Shown here piece after piece: positions 54,494 to 63,839 of a stretch of 64,000 bases of DNA. The translations under genes and the position numbers were made by a program. A model generated the notes under the pieces. That model saw only the letters and a program-made list of their open reading frames with translations, did no database searches and was not told the origin of the DNA. Position 1 is the first letter of the stretch. Each line of letters begins with the position of its first letter. The stretch spans positions 1,116,001 through 1,180,000 of the forward strand of contig NZ_LT907782.1 in NCBI RefSeq assembly GCF_900206265.1. The letters run 5' to 3'. This DNA comes from Nitrosomonas ureae. Its GTDB lineage: Bacteria; Pseudomonadota; Gammaproteobacteria; Burkholderiales; Nitrosomonadaceae.

Positions 54494-55552
54494 ATGACAA
54501 GCCACTCTCGCATCAATGATGAACAATATCAAGACTACATTCTGCAGGGTGTCTCACGCACTTTTGCATTAACCATTCCACAATTACCCGAGCCTTTACG
54601 ACGCATCATAGGCAATGCATATCTGCTTTGTCGAATCACGGATACGATTGAAGATGACAATGCTTTGACGATAGAACAAACCCGGCAATTATCGGATATG
54701 TTTGCCGAAGTAGTATGTGGAAATGCATCAGCGGAGGAATTTTCACTAAAATTGCACCCTCTCCTTTCTGATCAAACCATTCCTGCTGAACATGACTTAA
54801 TAAAGAATACCCCCGCAGTTATTCGTATCACGCACAGTTTTAATCCCGTGCAGCGTAGGGCACTGGAGCGATGCGTTAGAATTATGGCGCAAGGCATGGT
54901 GGATTATCAGGAAACTGAATCTTTGGAGGGACTCAAAGATTTATCTGCAATGAATCAGTATTGCTATTACGTTGCAGGCGTTGTCGGTGAAATGTTAACC
55001 GAGTTATTCTGTGATTACTCAGCGGAAATTAATGCACACAAACCCGTCTTGATGAAACTTGCCGTATCATTTGGACAGGGCTTACAAATGACCAATATTC
55101 TCAAAGATATATGGGATGACCGTAAAAGGGGTGCCTGCTGGCTGCCACAAGATATTTTCCTTAAGAATGGATTTAACCTTAGCAAATTACAGCCGGGTAT
55201 GAACGATACCAAATTTCAAGCTGGATTGGCAGAACTATTGGGAGTGGCTAAAGGACATCTACTTAACGCCCTGATCTATACCAACCTAATTCCTCCGCAC
55301 GAGAGAGGCATTCGCCGATTTTGTTTATGGGCAATTGGCATGGCCATCTTGACGCTTAATAAAATAAATCGACACCGGAATTTTTCTGAAGGTGCACAAG
55401 TCAAGATCAGTCGCCGTAGTGTTAAAGCAACTATCCTGACAACCAGTTTGTTTGCCAGCCACAATTGGATACTCGAGCTATTGTTCAAGTATACTTCCAG
55501 AAAACTTCCAGAAGTTAGCTCACACTCAGCGGCGTTATCAGAAATTAGCTAA
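54494..55552 (+). CDS. squalene/phytoene synthase family protein (farnesyl-diphosphate farnesyltransferase type)
   Basis: A 352-residue prenyl condensing enzyme. The two Asp-rich substrate-Mg sites appear as LCRITDTIEDD near residue 50 and MTNILKDIWDD near residue 205. GVSRTFALTIPQLPEPLRRI matches the eukaryotic-like squalene synthase branch; hydrophobic blocks near the C-terminus may anchor it. It would join two farnesyl diphosphates into squalene for hopanoids, which agrees with the hpnA gene 14 bases downstream. A phytoene product is less likely. Confidence 0.88.
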   Translation: MTSHSRINDEQYQDYILQGVSRTFALTIPQLPEPLRRIIGNAYLLCRITDTIEDDNALTIEQTRQLSDMFAEVVCGNASAEEFSLKLHPLLSDQTIPAEHDLIKNTPAVIRITHSFNPVQRRALERCVRIMAQGMVDYQETESLEGLKDLSAMNQYCYYVAGVVGEMLTELFCDYSAEINAHKPVLMKLAVSFGQGLQMTNILKDIWDDRKRGACWLPQDIFLKNGFNLSKLQPGMNDTKFQAGLAELLGVAKGHLLNALIYTNLIPPHERGIRRFCLWAIGMAILTLNKINRHRNFSEGAQVKISRRSVKATILTTSLFASHNWILELLFKYTSRKLPEVSSHSAALSEIS

Positions 55553-55566
55553 GCAATTACAATAAT

Positions 55567-56556
55567 ATGAAATCATTAGTTACAGGAGCAACTGGATTTC
55601 TCGGCTCAGCGGTTATGCGATGCTTGCTAACAGCCGGCCATGATGTTCGGGTTTTGGTTAGACCGAACAGTAATCGCAAGAATCTTGAGAGTTTTGCGGT
55701 TGAAATTTGCGAAGGCGATCTACGTAACCATGAATCCCTTAAACATGCGGTTCAGGGTTGCGATAATCTTTTTCATGTTGCAGCTGATTATCGTCTTTGG
55801 GTTCCTGATCCAGAAACCATGTATGATATCAATATCAATGGAACGCGTGCCCTCATCATGGCTGCGCATCAGGAAGGCATAAAACGTATTATCTATACCA
55901 GCAGCGTAGCAGCACTGGGCCTAAATCCCGATGGATCACCGGCTAACGAAGAGACTATATCAGATATTTCCGCAATTACCGGATACTATAAACGCTCCAA
56001 ATACCTTGCTGAACAAATTGTGAAGCAATTAACCGATGAACACCATTTACCCTTAACTATCGTTAACCCTTCAGCCCCGGTAGGCCCGGGAGATATTCGC
56101 CCCACCCCAACCGGGCGCATTATATTGGATACACTCCTGGATCGCATGCCTGCCTATGTGAATACTGGTCTAAATATTGCTCATGTTGATGACATCGCGT
56201 ATGGTCATTTACTGGCATACCAGAACGGGAAGCCGGGAGAACGCTACATACTGGGTGGCGATGACATGACTCTACTGCAAATCTTGCAAGCCATCGATGA
56301 AATCCAGGGAGTAAAAAAGACTCGTATCAGCATACCTATCAGCGTCATGCTACCTATGGCATGGTGGATGGAAAGAATTGCAAGTCTCACACACTCAGAA
56401 CCCCGTGCAACACTGGATAGCATTCGTATGGCTAAGAAATTGATGTTCTTCTCCAGTAAAAAAGCACAACATGAATTAGGTTATCAATACCGCCCGGCAC
56501 GTGAAGCAATTAGGGATGCAGTTAACTGGTTCAAAGAAAATGGCTACAGCAACTAA
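55567..56556 (+). CDS. hpnA: hopanoid-associated sugar epimerase HpnA
   Basis: A 329-residue short-chain dehydrogenase/epimerase. The NAD site is VTGATGFLGSAVMRCLL near residues 4-20; the catalytic YxxxK is in GYYKRSKYLAEQ near 142. LFHVAADYRLWVPDPE and VNPSAPVGPGDIRPTPTG are hallmarks of HpnA. It acts on hopanoid side-chain sugar intermediates in squalene-hopene gene clusters. It immediately follows the squalene synthase gene and both are probably one operon. Confidence 0.93.
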   Translation: MKSLVTGATGFLGSAVMRCLLTAGHDVRVLVRPNSNRKNLESFAVEICEGDLRNHESLKHAVQGCDNLFHVAADYRLWVPDPETMYDININGTRALIMAAHQEGIKRIIYTSSVAALGLNPDGSPANEETISDISAITGYYKRSKYLAEQIVKQLTDEHHLPLTIVNPSAPVGPGDIRPTPTGRIILDTLLDRMPAYVNTGLNIAHVDDIAYGHLLAYQNGKPGERYILGGDDMTLLQILQAIDEIQGVKKTRISIPISVMLPMAWWMERIASLTHSEPRATLDSIRMAKKLMFFSSKKAQHELGYQYRPAREAIRDAVNWFKENGYSN

Positions 56557-56856
56557 TTAATCAAATATTTTCCCGGGAAGTATCGGTAAACATCCATCTG
56601 CAGCACATTAAAACCTCTAAAAACTGCACGCTTAGGGATTCGTGGTTACGTATATCACCTTCGGAAATTTCAATCGCAAAGCTCTTAATCTAGAGCACGA
56701 TTTTCACCCAATCTTTTCTTATTTGACCTAAATTTTAACAATCATCTGTCGTAAACACACCAGGCAAGATTAATACAAACCAAACCATTTAATTAGCCAG
56801 TGATAGATTTTGCAATTCCAGTACTACCAAAAATATAGCTATTTACGGAGAAAAGT
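56557..56856. other. 300-bp intergenic region before cheY
   Basis: No gene seen. It carries the leader of the cheY-cheZ pair with a ribosome site ACGGAGAA at about 56845. I could not place promoter elements. Confidence 0.35.
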
Positions 56857-57264
56857 ATGTCTGACAAAAATTTAAAATTCTTGGTGGTCGATGATTTTTC
56901 TACTATGCGTAGAATCGTTCGCAACCTTCTAAAAGAACTTGGATTTGTCAATGTTGACGAGGCGGAAGATGGTGCAATTGCATTGCGTAAACTGCAAGAT
57001 GGTAATTTTGACTTTATCGTATCTGATTGGAATATGCCCAATATGGACGGGTTAACTATGCTCCAGAATGTGCGCGCAAACTCGGCATTAAAGAATATTC
57101 CCGTCCTCATGGTTACCGCTGAAGCTAAAAAGGAAAATATTGTAGCTGCCGCCCAAGCGGGTGCAAGTGGTTATATCGTTAAACCATTTACTGCTGCCGT
57201 GCTTGAGGAGAAACTAAATAAAATTTTCCAGAACATGAAAACCAAATTAGCTGAGAAAGCGTAA
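56857..57264 (+). CDS. cheY: chemotaxis response regulator CheY
   Basis: A 135-residue single receiver domain. The acid pocket [14 protein letters not shown], the phosphoacceptor Asp in [13 protein letters not shown], Thr in [10 protein letters not shown] and Lys in [15 protein letters not shown] are all present. Phospho-CheY binds the flagellar switch. cheZ follows 32 bases later in the same transcript. No other flagellar or chemotaxis gene is in the window. Confidence 0.95.
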   Translation: MSDKNLKFLVVDDFSTMRRIVRNLLKELGFVNVDEAEDGAIALRKLQDGNFDFIVSDWNMPNMDGLTMLQNVRANSALKNIPVLMVTAEAKKENIVAAAQAGASGYIVKPFTAAVLEEKLNKIFQNMKTKLAEKA

Positions 57265-57296
57265 ATTCCATTTAATAACAGACAGGTAAGTTAACT

Positions 57297-58055
57297 ATGA
57301 ATACAAAACATCAGACAAAAATAAAGGTTAACGAAATTCATCAAGCATCCACTCCCAAAAAATCTAGAAAATCGATTCAATTAGCAGATGCATCAAAAAG
57401 TTCTGAAGTCAATCTTACAGAAAACCAAGAACTAATAACAACTGACAAGAAAGTTATTGATCAGGTTGGATTATTAACACGAAACTTACATGATAGCTTG
57501 CGAGAATTAGGATATGACACACGTCTCCAAGAGATTGCTGCTGAAGTGCCCGAAGCTCAAGACAAATTGACTTATGTAGCCACAAAAACTGAACAAGCTG
57601 CCGAGCGTGCACTCAATGCCACGGAGATCGCAATGCCGATTCAAGAAAAGCTTGCAAATAATGCAATTTATCTATCCGAGCAATGGAAACAAGCCTTTGA
57701 AACCCAGCAAGTGAACCCAGACACTGAAATGTTCAAAACATTGCTTATTGAAACACTTCAATATCTTGACAAAGTACCTGAACAAACTAATGCAACCAAT
57801 ACACAACTGCTTGAAATAATGATGGCACAAGATTTTCAAGATCTCACAGGTCAAGTAATCAAGAAAATTACGCATATGGTCCAAAGTTTAGAAAAAGATC
57901 TCATTGATCTATTGTTGGCCAATGTCTCTGTCAAGAAGAGCCATGCGGATGATGAAGGACTTATGAATGGGCCAGTTACCAATCCTGAGAAAAGAAATGA
58001 TGTCGTATGCAATCAAGATCAGGTAGATGATTTTCTGGCTAGTCTTGGTTTCTGA
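57297..58055 (+). CDS. cheZ: chemotaxis phosphatase CheZ
   Basis: A 252-residue helical protein. The active-site helix MMAQDFQDLTGQVIKKI holds the Asp/Gln pair that dephosphorylates CheY. The C-terminus has QDQVDDFLASLGF, the CheY-binding peptide typical of the family. The N-terminal 55 residues are low-complexity and Lys/Ser-rich. It follows cheY. Confidence 0.92.
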   Translation: MNTKHQTKIKVNEIHQASTPKKSRKSIQLADASKSSEVNLTENQELITTDKKVIDQVGLLTRNLHDSLRELGYDTRLQEIAAEVPEAQDKLTYVATKTEQAAERALNATEIAMPIQEKLANNAIYLSEQWKQAFETQQVNPDTEMFKTLLIETLQYLDKVPEQTNATNTQLLEIMMAQDFQDLTGQVIKKITHMVQSLEKDLIDLLLANVSVKKSHADDEGLMNGPVTNPEKRNDVVCNQDQVDDFLASLGF

Positions 58056-58757
58056 ACTGCACACAAAATTTTTCCAAGTATCGTTGTGTGAATTGATCTC
58101 TGGTTTTGCACTTCTCATTTTCTTTATTTTGAGGGGATTTCTTCCTGTAATAATGCTTTCTTTAGCATCTGATATACAAGGACGCATAGAACAGGCTTAA
58201 GCAACCTCATAAAGGACAAACATGGCGAACGGCTACACAACAAATCGCCCCGCGCGCAAGCAAGGGCGCGTTTGGAAATAAGTCACAGTCAAATCATAGC
58301 ACTAAAAAATTCCAGCGTACGATATAGCAGCTCAATGAATGAAAAGAAATAATCGCGCTGATCAATCGCTAAATTGCTGAATCGTGGCTTTACAAAAAAG
58401 ACAGCGATTAAGTCCGAGGATGCTCCCATCATCTACTCAGTCGCGCAAGGTGCCATCTGGTGATGGGAATGATTGGGAAAAATTCCAGATCAACCTGGTT
58501 CAAATGCTTTTATGTATTTTGAAAGAGAGCAAAGAATAAAAATTGCACTTCATATTTAAATCCACCCTAACTTAATAAAGTCTGTCATCGCCCTTAATTG
58601 ATTTAAACTCAATTAATCGCAAGAAATGCACGCATTCCCCAGTTCATTAATTTGAAAAAGAAATGGCCATTACGGCCTTGATTGTGATAAATTCATGGTT
58701 GGTAAGTCAGGTATATAAAAATTGGCTTCCTTCATAACATTAATATAGGAGTAGAAA
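58056..58757. other. gene-poor region of about 700 bp after cheZ
   Basis: The largest gap in the window. It holds a short IS110-type transposase relic (58307-58411, separate entry) and a 19-codon frame with its own ribosome-site-like sequence at 58204-58280 that I did not accept as a gene. The 3' end carries the leader of the next small gene. Confidence 0.4.
58307..58411 (+). pseudogene. short decayed IS110-type transposase-like relic
   Basis: Read in one frame the sequence gives KFQRTI, then QLNE, then KEIIALINR, then IAESWLYKKDSD, interrupted by four stop codons. IS110-type transposases have this helical pattern (IQ..QLNEQIKEIDALI...I...LY..DS) before the second catalytic domain. The match is by eye only and the neighbourhood is too decayed to extend it. 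Confidence 0.3.
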
Positions 58758-58985
58758 ATGAGCAAATTTCTGATCGCTGCAATCGGTTTGGTTTTTTTAG
58801 TAGGATCTTCTGTCACAATGGCAAGCGGAAACAAAGAGTCTTCAATGCCACCAATGTCTGCCCAGGATATCTTGAATCAAATGTCATGCGAAGGCAAAAA
58901 AGACGGTGAGAAAATTAGAGATCGCACTGACGGTGAAATGATTACCTGTCCTGCTAAAATCAAACAGCCAAATTTTGGTAAATAA
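58758..58985 (+). CDS. small exported protein with two cysteines, 75 aa
   Basis: A TAGGAGT ribosome site and a signal peptide (residues 1-22, ending TMASG). The mature 53 residues are highly charged and contain MSCEGKKDGEKIRDRTDGEMITCPAKIK; the two Cys are 21 residues apart and could form a disulfide. Periplasmic location is likely. No family is recognised. Confidence 0.55.
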   Translation: MSKFLIAAIGLVFLVGSSVTMASGNKESSMPPMSAQDILNQMSCEGKKDGEKIRDRTDGEMITCPAKIKQPNFGK

Positions 58986-59401
58986 TTAATCAGTTGTAAA
59001 GCACCTCATAAATAGGTCAAGCTTGAGTGGATCGCTTTTTATGTTTTATCACCTAAAACAATCGCATCGATTGAATAGGGATTTGAATAAATTTAGCACT
59101 GTCGGCTTGATCTATTGTTTTGTGTGCTCAATGCAAAATGTATCATGAAGCGGATAAATAATCGCTCAACACATTGAATAATTTTTCCTGGATCGTCACA
59201 TCGTATTAATGGATATCAATAACTACTTATCATGACGATCCATTAAATCGACACAAAAAATTATCGTTCTCAGAAGAAAAGTAAGATTCCAATAAAAATA
59301 TCTTGATAATAAAATGCTTAAAAGATATTTTCCTCGCTCATAAAAATAGATGAATTAATACAAATTTGATTTGCAATTTTTACTCATTGAGAAGGAAAAT
59401 A
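58986..59401. other. non-coding region of about 415 bp before pbpG
   Basis: AT-rich sequence with no credible gene or recognisable repeat. Its end is the pbpG leader (GAGAAGGAAA ribosome site). Confidence 0.4.
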
Positions 59402-60229
59402 ATGAAACAAGTATTTATTTTATCTTGCATTTTGTTTTTTTATACTGGCAGTTCCCTGGCACAAAAAAACAATCCGGATATTAAATCTCAGGCGGCTCTC
59501 GTTTTTAATGCACAAAATGAGTACGTCATCTACGACAAGAATGCCGATAAGGTTATGCCCATTGCTTCCATTACCAAATTGATGACGGCCATAGTTACGC
59601 TGGATGCACGTTTATCACCGAATGAAATCATCACGATAGAGAATGCTGATGTTGACAAGCTAAAGTACACCACTTCCCGTTTACCCGTAGGCAGTAAGCT
59701 TTCTAGACATGAGTTGTTGAAGTTATCATTGATGTCCTCAGAAAACCGCGCAGCGGCAGCGTTAGGGCGCACCTACCCTGGTGGTACTCAGGCATTTGTG
59801 AATGCCATGAACATCAAAGCCAAACAAATGGGTATGATTAGCAGCCGATTTGTCGAACCCACAGGATTAAGCAGTAACAATGTAGCGACTGCACGCGATT
59901 TGGCCAAACTGGTCGCTGCCTCCAATCGCTATACGGTAATACGCGAATTCTCCACCGCATCACAACATTCCGTATCTCCGGGAAACAAACGCGGTCAGTT
60001 GCAATATGTCAATTCCAATAGCTTAGTGCGCAGCCAGAACTGGACTATCGATGTTTCCAAAACCGGATACCTGAATGAGGCCGGGCGCTGTCTAGTCATG
60101 CACGCCAAAATTTCCGGGCAGCCCGTTGTTATCGTGCTTCTTAATTCATGGGGTAAAAATACGCGTATCGGTGACGCAAATCGTGTCAAGAAATGGATAG
60201 AAAGCAATCCAGGTCGCAAACAAGTATAG
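59402..60229 (+). CDS. pbpG: D-alanyl-D-alanine endopeptidase (PBP7 type)
   Basis: About 275 residues from the ATG at 59402, chosen for the GAGAAGGAAA ribosome site and the signal peptide MKQVFILSCILFFYTGSSLA. Penicillin-binding motifs are ASITKLMTA (SxxK, near 60), SSENR-type second motif and SKTGYLNEAG (KTG, near 218). It cleaves cross-links between peptides in the periplasmic peptidoglycan. Its shorter C-terminus, compared with the dacC product at 14396-15517, points to the PbpG branch. Confidence 0.92.
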   Translation: MKQVFILSCILFFYTGSSLAQKNNPDIKSQAALVFNAQNEYVIYDKNADKVMPIASITKLMTAIVTLDARLSPNEIITIENADVDKLKYTTSRLPVGSKLSRHELLKLSLMSSENRAAAALGRTYPGGTQAFVNAMNIKAKQMGMISSRFVEPTGLSSNNVATARDLAKLVAASNRYTVIREFSTASQHSVSPGNKRGQLQYVNSNSLVRSQNWTIDVSKTGYLNEAGRCLVMHAKISGQPVVIVLLNSWGKNTRIGDANRVKKWIESNPGRKQV

Positions 60230-60244
60230 CGAAATCAAACCAAA

Positions 60245-61756
60245 CTAAGCCAACTGGTAAATTTCACTGTATTTAGTGGTTAAGTAATGAATAAAATGTT
60301 CCGGATTCAAAGCTTCACCGGTTACACGCTGCACAAGCTCTTGTGGCGTGTAAAGTCTGCCTTGGCGGTGAATTTTTTCGTTTAACCAGCTTTTAATCGG
60401 CGCAAAATTTCCTGTTGTAATGTTTGTTTCCGTCTCCGGTTGCTCGCTCTTTAAGGTGTTATAAAACTGACAGGCATATATCGCACCCAATGTATACGAA
60501 GGAAAATACCCAAACGCCCCGCCGCTCCAATGCGAATCCTGCAATACGCCCAACGTATCCGTGGGCGGCGTAATTCCCAGATATTTCTGCATTAATTCAT
60601 TCCAAATCCCGGGTAAATCATCGACCCGTATCGAATCGTCAAACAGACCCTTTTCGATCTCGTAGCGCAATATGACATGCAACGGATAAGTCATCTCATC
60701 CGCTTCCACACGGATAAAACCCGGCTTACACGTATTGATCGCACGATAAAACGAATCCACAGTGGCGGATTTCAGATTATCGGGAAATGTGGCCCGGATC
60801 GTCTCGAAATAATGCAGGCAGAATGGCTTACCCTGAGCAATCATGCGTTCCCAAAACAATGATTGGGATTCATGAATTCCCATCGTTAAGGATTCCGCGG
60901 CCGGCACATCACCCAACTCATACGGGCGTCCCTGTTCGTACAGTGCATGACCGGTTTCATGAATTACCGAATACAATGATTCGATAAAGTCACTATCCTT
61001 ATAACGCGTTGTAATCCGCACATCGGTGGGATGACTGCCACCGCAAAAAGGATGCACCGACACATCGATCCGACCTTGTTGAATATTAAAACCGATATCC
61101 TGGCTGATTTTACGTGCCAACGCTTCCTGTTTATCGAGCGCAAACCTGCCCTGCAGGAATGACGTATCCGGTTGTTGAGGATGATTTTGAATAGCTTCGA
61201 TCAACGGTATCAGCGTCTGCTTCAAGCGCTCGAACAGGGGTGTGATCATGTCCATCGTGGTGCCGCGCTCAAACAGATCGATATTGGCGTCATAAGGTCT
61301 CAAATCGGGCGATACACACTGCGCCCACTCGGTCTTCAATGCCAGGAAACGTTTCAACACCGGCGCAAAATCGGAAAATTTATTCTCTTGCCGCGCCATC
61401 ACCCAAACACCCTGCCCGCGCGAACCCAACTCTGTCAGCTCCTGCACCAACCGCTTCGGCACTTTGATTTCCAACTCATAACTGTGCAGCGCTTCACGGA
61501 TATTGCAGCGTTCAACTTCACTCAAGCAATCTGAATTTTTTTCTTTCAACTCATTCAAGCAATCCCCCAGCGCAGAATCAGTCATGCGCTCATGAATCAC
61601 CCCCGCCAGCGCAGCCATCTGTTTCGCGCGCGCCTCACCGGCGCCTGCAGGCATCATCACTTCCTGATCCCACCCCAGCGTACTCATCACGCCATTTAAA
61701 TGGGCAATTTCTTCCAATTTTTGCACTAAATTTTGATAATGTTGATCCATAGTCAT
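60245..61756 (-). CDS. M32 family carboxypeptidase (Taq type)
   Basis: A 503-residue metallocarboxypeptidase. The HExxH zinc motif is in VIHETGHALYEQG near residue 262, with the third ligand Glu in VPAAESLTMGIHESQSLFWE. The end RVTGEALNPEHFIHYL matches M32 enzymes. They remove C-terminal residues from peptides in the cytoplasm. Convergent with pbpG, ending 15 bases from it. Confidence 0.94.
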   Translation of the reverse strand: MTMDQHYQNLVQKLEEIAHLNGVMSTLGWDQEVMMPAGAGEARAKQMAALAGVIHERMTDSALGDCLNELKEKNSDCLSEVERCNIREALHSYELEIKVPKRLVQELTELGSRGQGVWVMARQENKFSDFAPVLKRFLALKTEWAQCVSPDLRPYDANIDLFERGTTMDMITPLFERLKQTLIPLIEAIQNHPQQPDTSFLQGRFALDKQEALARKISQDIGFNIQQGRIDVSVHPFCGGSHPTDVRITTRYKDSDFIESLYSVIHETGHALYEQGRPYELGDVPAAESLTMGIHESQSLFWERMIAQGKPFCLHYFETIRATFPDNLKSATVDSFYRAINTCKPGFIRVEADEMTYPLHVILRYEIEKGLFDDSIRVDDLPGIWNELMQKYLGITPPTDTLGVLQDSHWSGGAFGYFPSYTLGAIYACQFYNTLKSEQPETETNITTGNFAPIKSWLNEKIHRQGRLYTPQELVQRVTGEALNPEHFIHYLTTKYSEIYQLA

Positions 61757-61868
61757 TTCGCTCTTTAATCAAACCGCAGATATTACAATAATCCCCTAAT
61801 CTCAAGGAATAACGCTAAAATTACACACTCACCATCATACAACTTTAATACTAGCCATTCACATCGCC

Positions 61869-62312
61869 ATGCTCTGGATTAAATCACTGCACATTATTTT
61901 CATGGTCACCTGGTTCGCGGGACTATTCTACCTTCCACGTTTGTTTGTTTATCACGCGATGTGCGAAGACCAACCCGGCAGAGAGCGCTTCAAGATCATG
62001 GAGCGCAAACTGTATTATGGCATCATGACCCCCGGCGCGGTGCTAACTGTAGTGTTCGGCGTGTGGCTTTGGCTGGGCTACGGTTTCTCGGGAAGCTGGT
62101 TGTACGCCAAGCTGGCATTGGTATTGATACTGATCATCTATCATTATTACTGCGGAAAATATGTTAAAGCGTTTAAAAACAATGCCAATCAGCATGGTCA
62201 CGTATTTTACCGCTGGTTCAATGAATTTCCAGTGTTAGTTTTGTTTGCGGTGGTGATACTGGTGGTGGTTAAGCCTGACCTGATGATAGTGATTTCCGGG
62301 TTATTTGAGTAG
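61869..62312 (+). CDS. hemJ: protoporphyrinogen oxidase HemJ
   Basis: A 147-residue inner-membrane protein with four hydrophobic helices. LWIKSLHIIFMVTWFAGLFY carries the conserved haem-ligand His near residue 8; LPRLFVYHA, MERKLYYGIMTPGAVLT and the final ARWFNEFPVL-like FYRWFNEFPVLVLFAVV are diagnostic for the UPF0093/HemJ family. It oxidises protoporphyrinogen IX to protoporphyrin IX in haem synthesis. Confidence 0.93.
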   Translation: MLWIKSLHIIFMVTWFAGLFYLPRLFVYHAMCEDQPGRERFKIMERKLYYGIMTPGAVLTVVFGVWLWLGYGFSGSWLYAKLALVLILIIYHYYCGKYVKAFKNNANQHGHVFYRWFNEFPVLVLFAVVILVVVKPDLMIVISGLFE

Positions 62313-62467
62313 CGACCAAAGCGCAAGACAGACTCCATCTCTCCAACCCAGACCACCATGCATCGATTCCCATTGAAGTTCATCACTGGTCAGCGTTTCC
62401 CCTGCTTTGCAAGTTACTAGCCTTTTCAGGTCATAATCCATTCGATGCACCTTATCGGTACTGCTTT

Positions 62468-62752
62468 TCAACTATCCTGACTAATAGAAACTTCAATTTT
62501 ACAACCAAGAACGGCTGCAAATTTCTCTAAAGTCGATAGTTTGATATCTTCGGCATGATTTTCGATTCTCGATATTGCTGATTTCTTTGTGTTAAGTTTC
62601 TCAGCAATCTGTTCTTGTGTTAGCCCGGAGGCTTCTCTGGCTTGTCGAAGCAGCACACCTATTTTAAAAGCCTGATAGCCTTCTTCATAATTCTCATTAA
62701 ATGCAACATCAACCGCCTTCCGCTTGCTGACATATTTTCTTAAATCACTCAT
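62468..62752 (-). CDS. higA: HigA-type helix-turn-helix antitoxin
   Basis: A 94-residue protein with an XRE/Cro-type helix-turn-helix: IGVLLRQAREASGLTQEQIA, EKLNTKKSAISRIENH. It is encoded three bases downstream of a HigB-type toxin, the reverse of the usual antitoxin-first order but normal for higBA. The protein should neutralise the toxin and repress the shared promoter. Confidence 0.85.
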   Translation of the reverse strand: MSDLRKYVSKRKAVDVAFNENYEEGYQAFKIGVLLRQAREASGLTQEQIAEKLNTKKSAISRIENHAEDIKLSTLEKFAAVLGCKIEVSISQDS

Positions 62753-62754
62753 GA

Positions 62755-63102
62755 TTATTTTCTCCTTTTGAGATATTCTTTCTTACGCGCTTCGGCGATC
62801 AGAATTTCTTTTGCAGGCGTTTTTTGTGTTTTTTTCTGAAAAGCATGATTTAGAATCACCACTTGCTTGCCTTCCAGAAAACCCAATAATCGAAAAATGT
62901 TATTTCCTGCTTGAATTCGAACTTCCCATAAATCATCAGTATTCACCAGTTTCTTAAAATACTGCGCAGGAATAACTTCCAGATCTTCAATCAACTGCAA
63001 TACCCAAGTTACTTTTTGCACTTGCTCTCCCGATAAGGAATCCAAAAAATCTTCTACCGGACAAGCGCCTGACTCCGATCGGTAAAAATGAATCGTTCTC
63101 AT
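62755..63102 (-). CDS. higB: HigB-type (phage Gp49-like, RelE fold) toxin
   Basis: A 115-residue protein: MRTIHFYRSESGACPVEDFL, then a conserved LWEVRIQAGNNIFRLLGFL and VVILNHAFQKKTQKTP. This is the Gp49/HigB pattern of ribosome-dependent mRNA interferases. The Lys/Arg-rich tail is typical. The antitoxin gene follows directly. The start codon touches a 21-base palindrome that may be the operator. Confidence 0.88.
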   Translation of the reverse strand: MRTIHFYRSESGACPVEDFLDSLSGEQVQKVTWVLQLIEDLEVIPAQYFKKLVNTDDLWEVRIQAGNNIFRLLGFLEGKQVVILNHAFQKKTQKTPAKEILIAEARKKEYLKRRK

Positions 63103-63122
63103 TGTATGATGTTAACATACAA
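63102..63122. promoter_or_regulatory. candidate HigA operator palindrome
   Basis: TTGTATG at 63102-63108 is exactly complementary to CATACAA at 63116-63122, with seven bases between. The site ends at the first base of the higB start codon. Antitoxins of this family bind such palindromes to repress their own operon. Confidence 0.5.
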
Positions 63123-63336
63123 GTTAACCAACGACAATTGGGGCGACACAAACTTATTGATCAATTGGTAAATTCCTCACTACGATGTGATACCTACGAA
63201 TTGTTACGATTGTATGAGATTCGGATTATCTAGTACTGGTTCTGTTTTCGGTGGTGATATTGGTAGTAATTAGACCTAATGTGGATGCAGTTGATTTCTG
63301 ATATTCAACTTGATCATAGTTGTCACAACTCAGTAT

Positions 63337-63804
63337 CTAGTAGCTAATATTAAGATATTTCTTGAATTTCTGTTTCGTTGGCTCGAATTGTTGTGTTAGC
63401 CAATTAAGCTCAGTTTCTATTCCCTCACAAACTTTTTGATGATCATATCCATATGGTTTAGGTTGTGTAGAATCACGGTATTGCTTGTTCCAGGATTGAA
63501 GCTTCACACCATGCTGATATATTTCTTCGATATATTTTGAGATTTCTGGTTCAAATAAAAAATCTGCTTCAGAAACAGCTTTACGAAATTTTAATAAATC
63601 GTCATAACTCGCTCCTGCATCTCGAACAACAATACCCAGAATCTGTCGGACTTCCTCGTATACTTTTAGTCGTCTATCATAAAGATCAAGAAATAGCTTC
63701 TGTCGATTTATCTTCCATTGCTGATACGCAATGTATGTTGTAACCACAGCAATTGTTGGTGTCAATAACGCCTTTGAGATTTCGATAAACTGCTCAATAC
63801 ACAT
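63337..63804 (-). CDS. hypothetical protein with N-terminal membrane anchor, 155 aa
   Basis: An N-terminal helix (LLTPTIAVVTTYIAYQQWKI, residues 13-32) anchors a cytoplasmic, largely helical domain (YDRRLKVYEEVRQILGIVVR and SEADFLFEPEISKYIEEI). Proteins with this layout are widespread among bacterial accessory genes. I do not know a function. It lies beside a toxin-antitoxin pair, so it may be part of the accessory patch. Confidence 0.55.
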   Translation of the reverse strand: MCIEQFIEISKALLTPTIAVVTTYIAYQQWKINRQKLFLDLYDRRLKVYEEVRQILGIVVRDAGASYDDLLKFRKAVSEADFLFEPEISKYIEEIYQHGVKLQSWNKQYRDSTQPKPYGYDHQKVCEGIETELNWLTQQFEPTKQKFKKYLNISY

Positions 63805-63839
63805 ACAAACCTAACAAATATCAGATAAATGGTATAAAT

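Noticed and set aside
58204..58280. 19-codon frame MANGYTTNRPARKQGRVWK with an AAAGGACA upstream
   Set aside because: Too short to judge, no hydrophobic or known motif, and it lies in a region of decayed insertion sequence.
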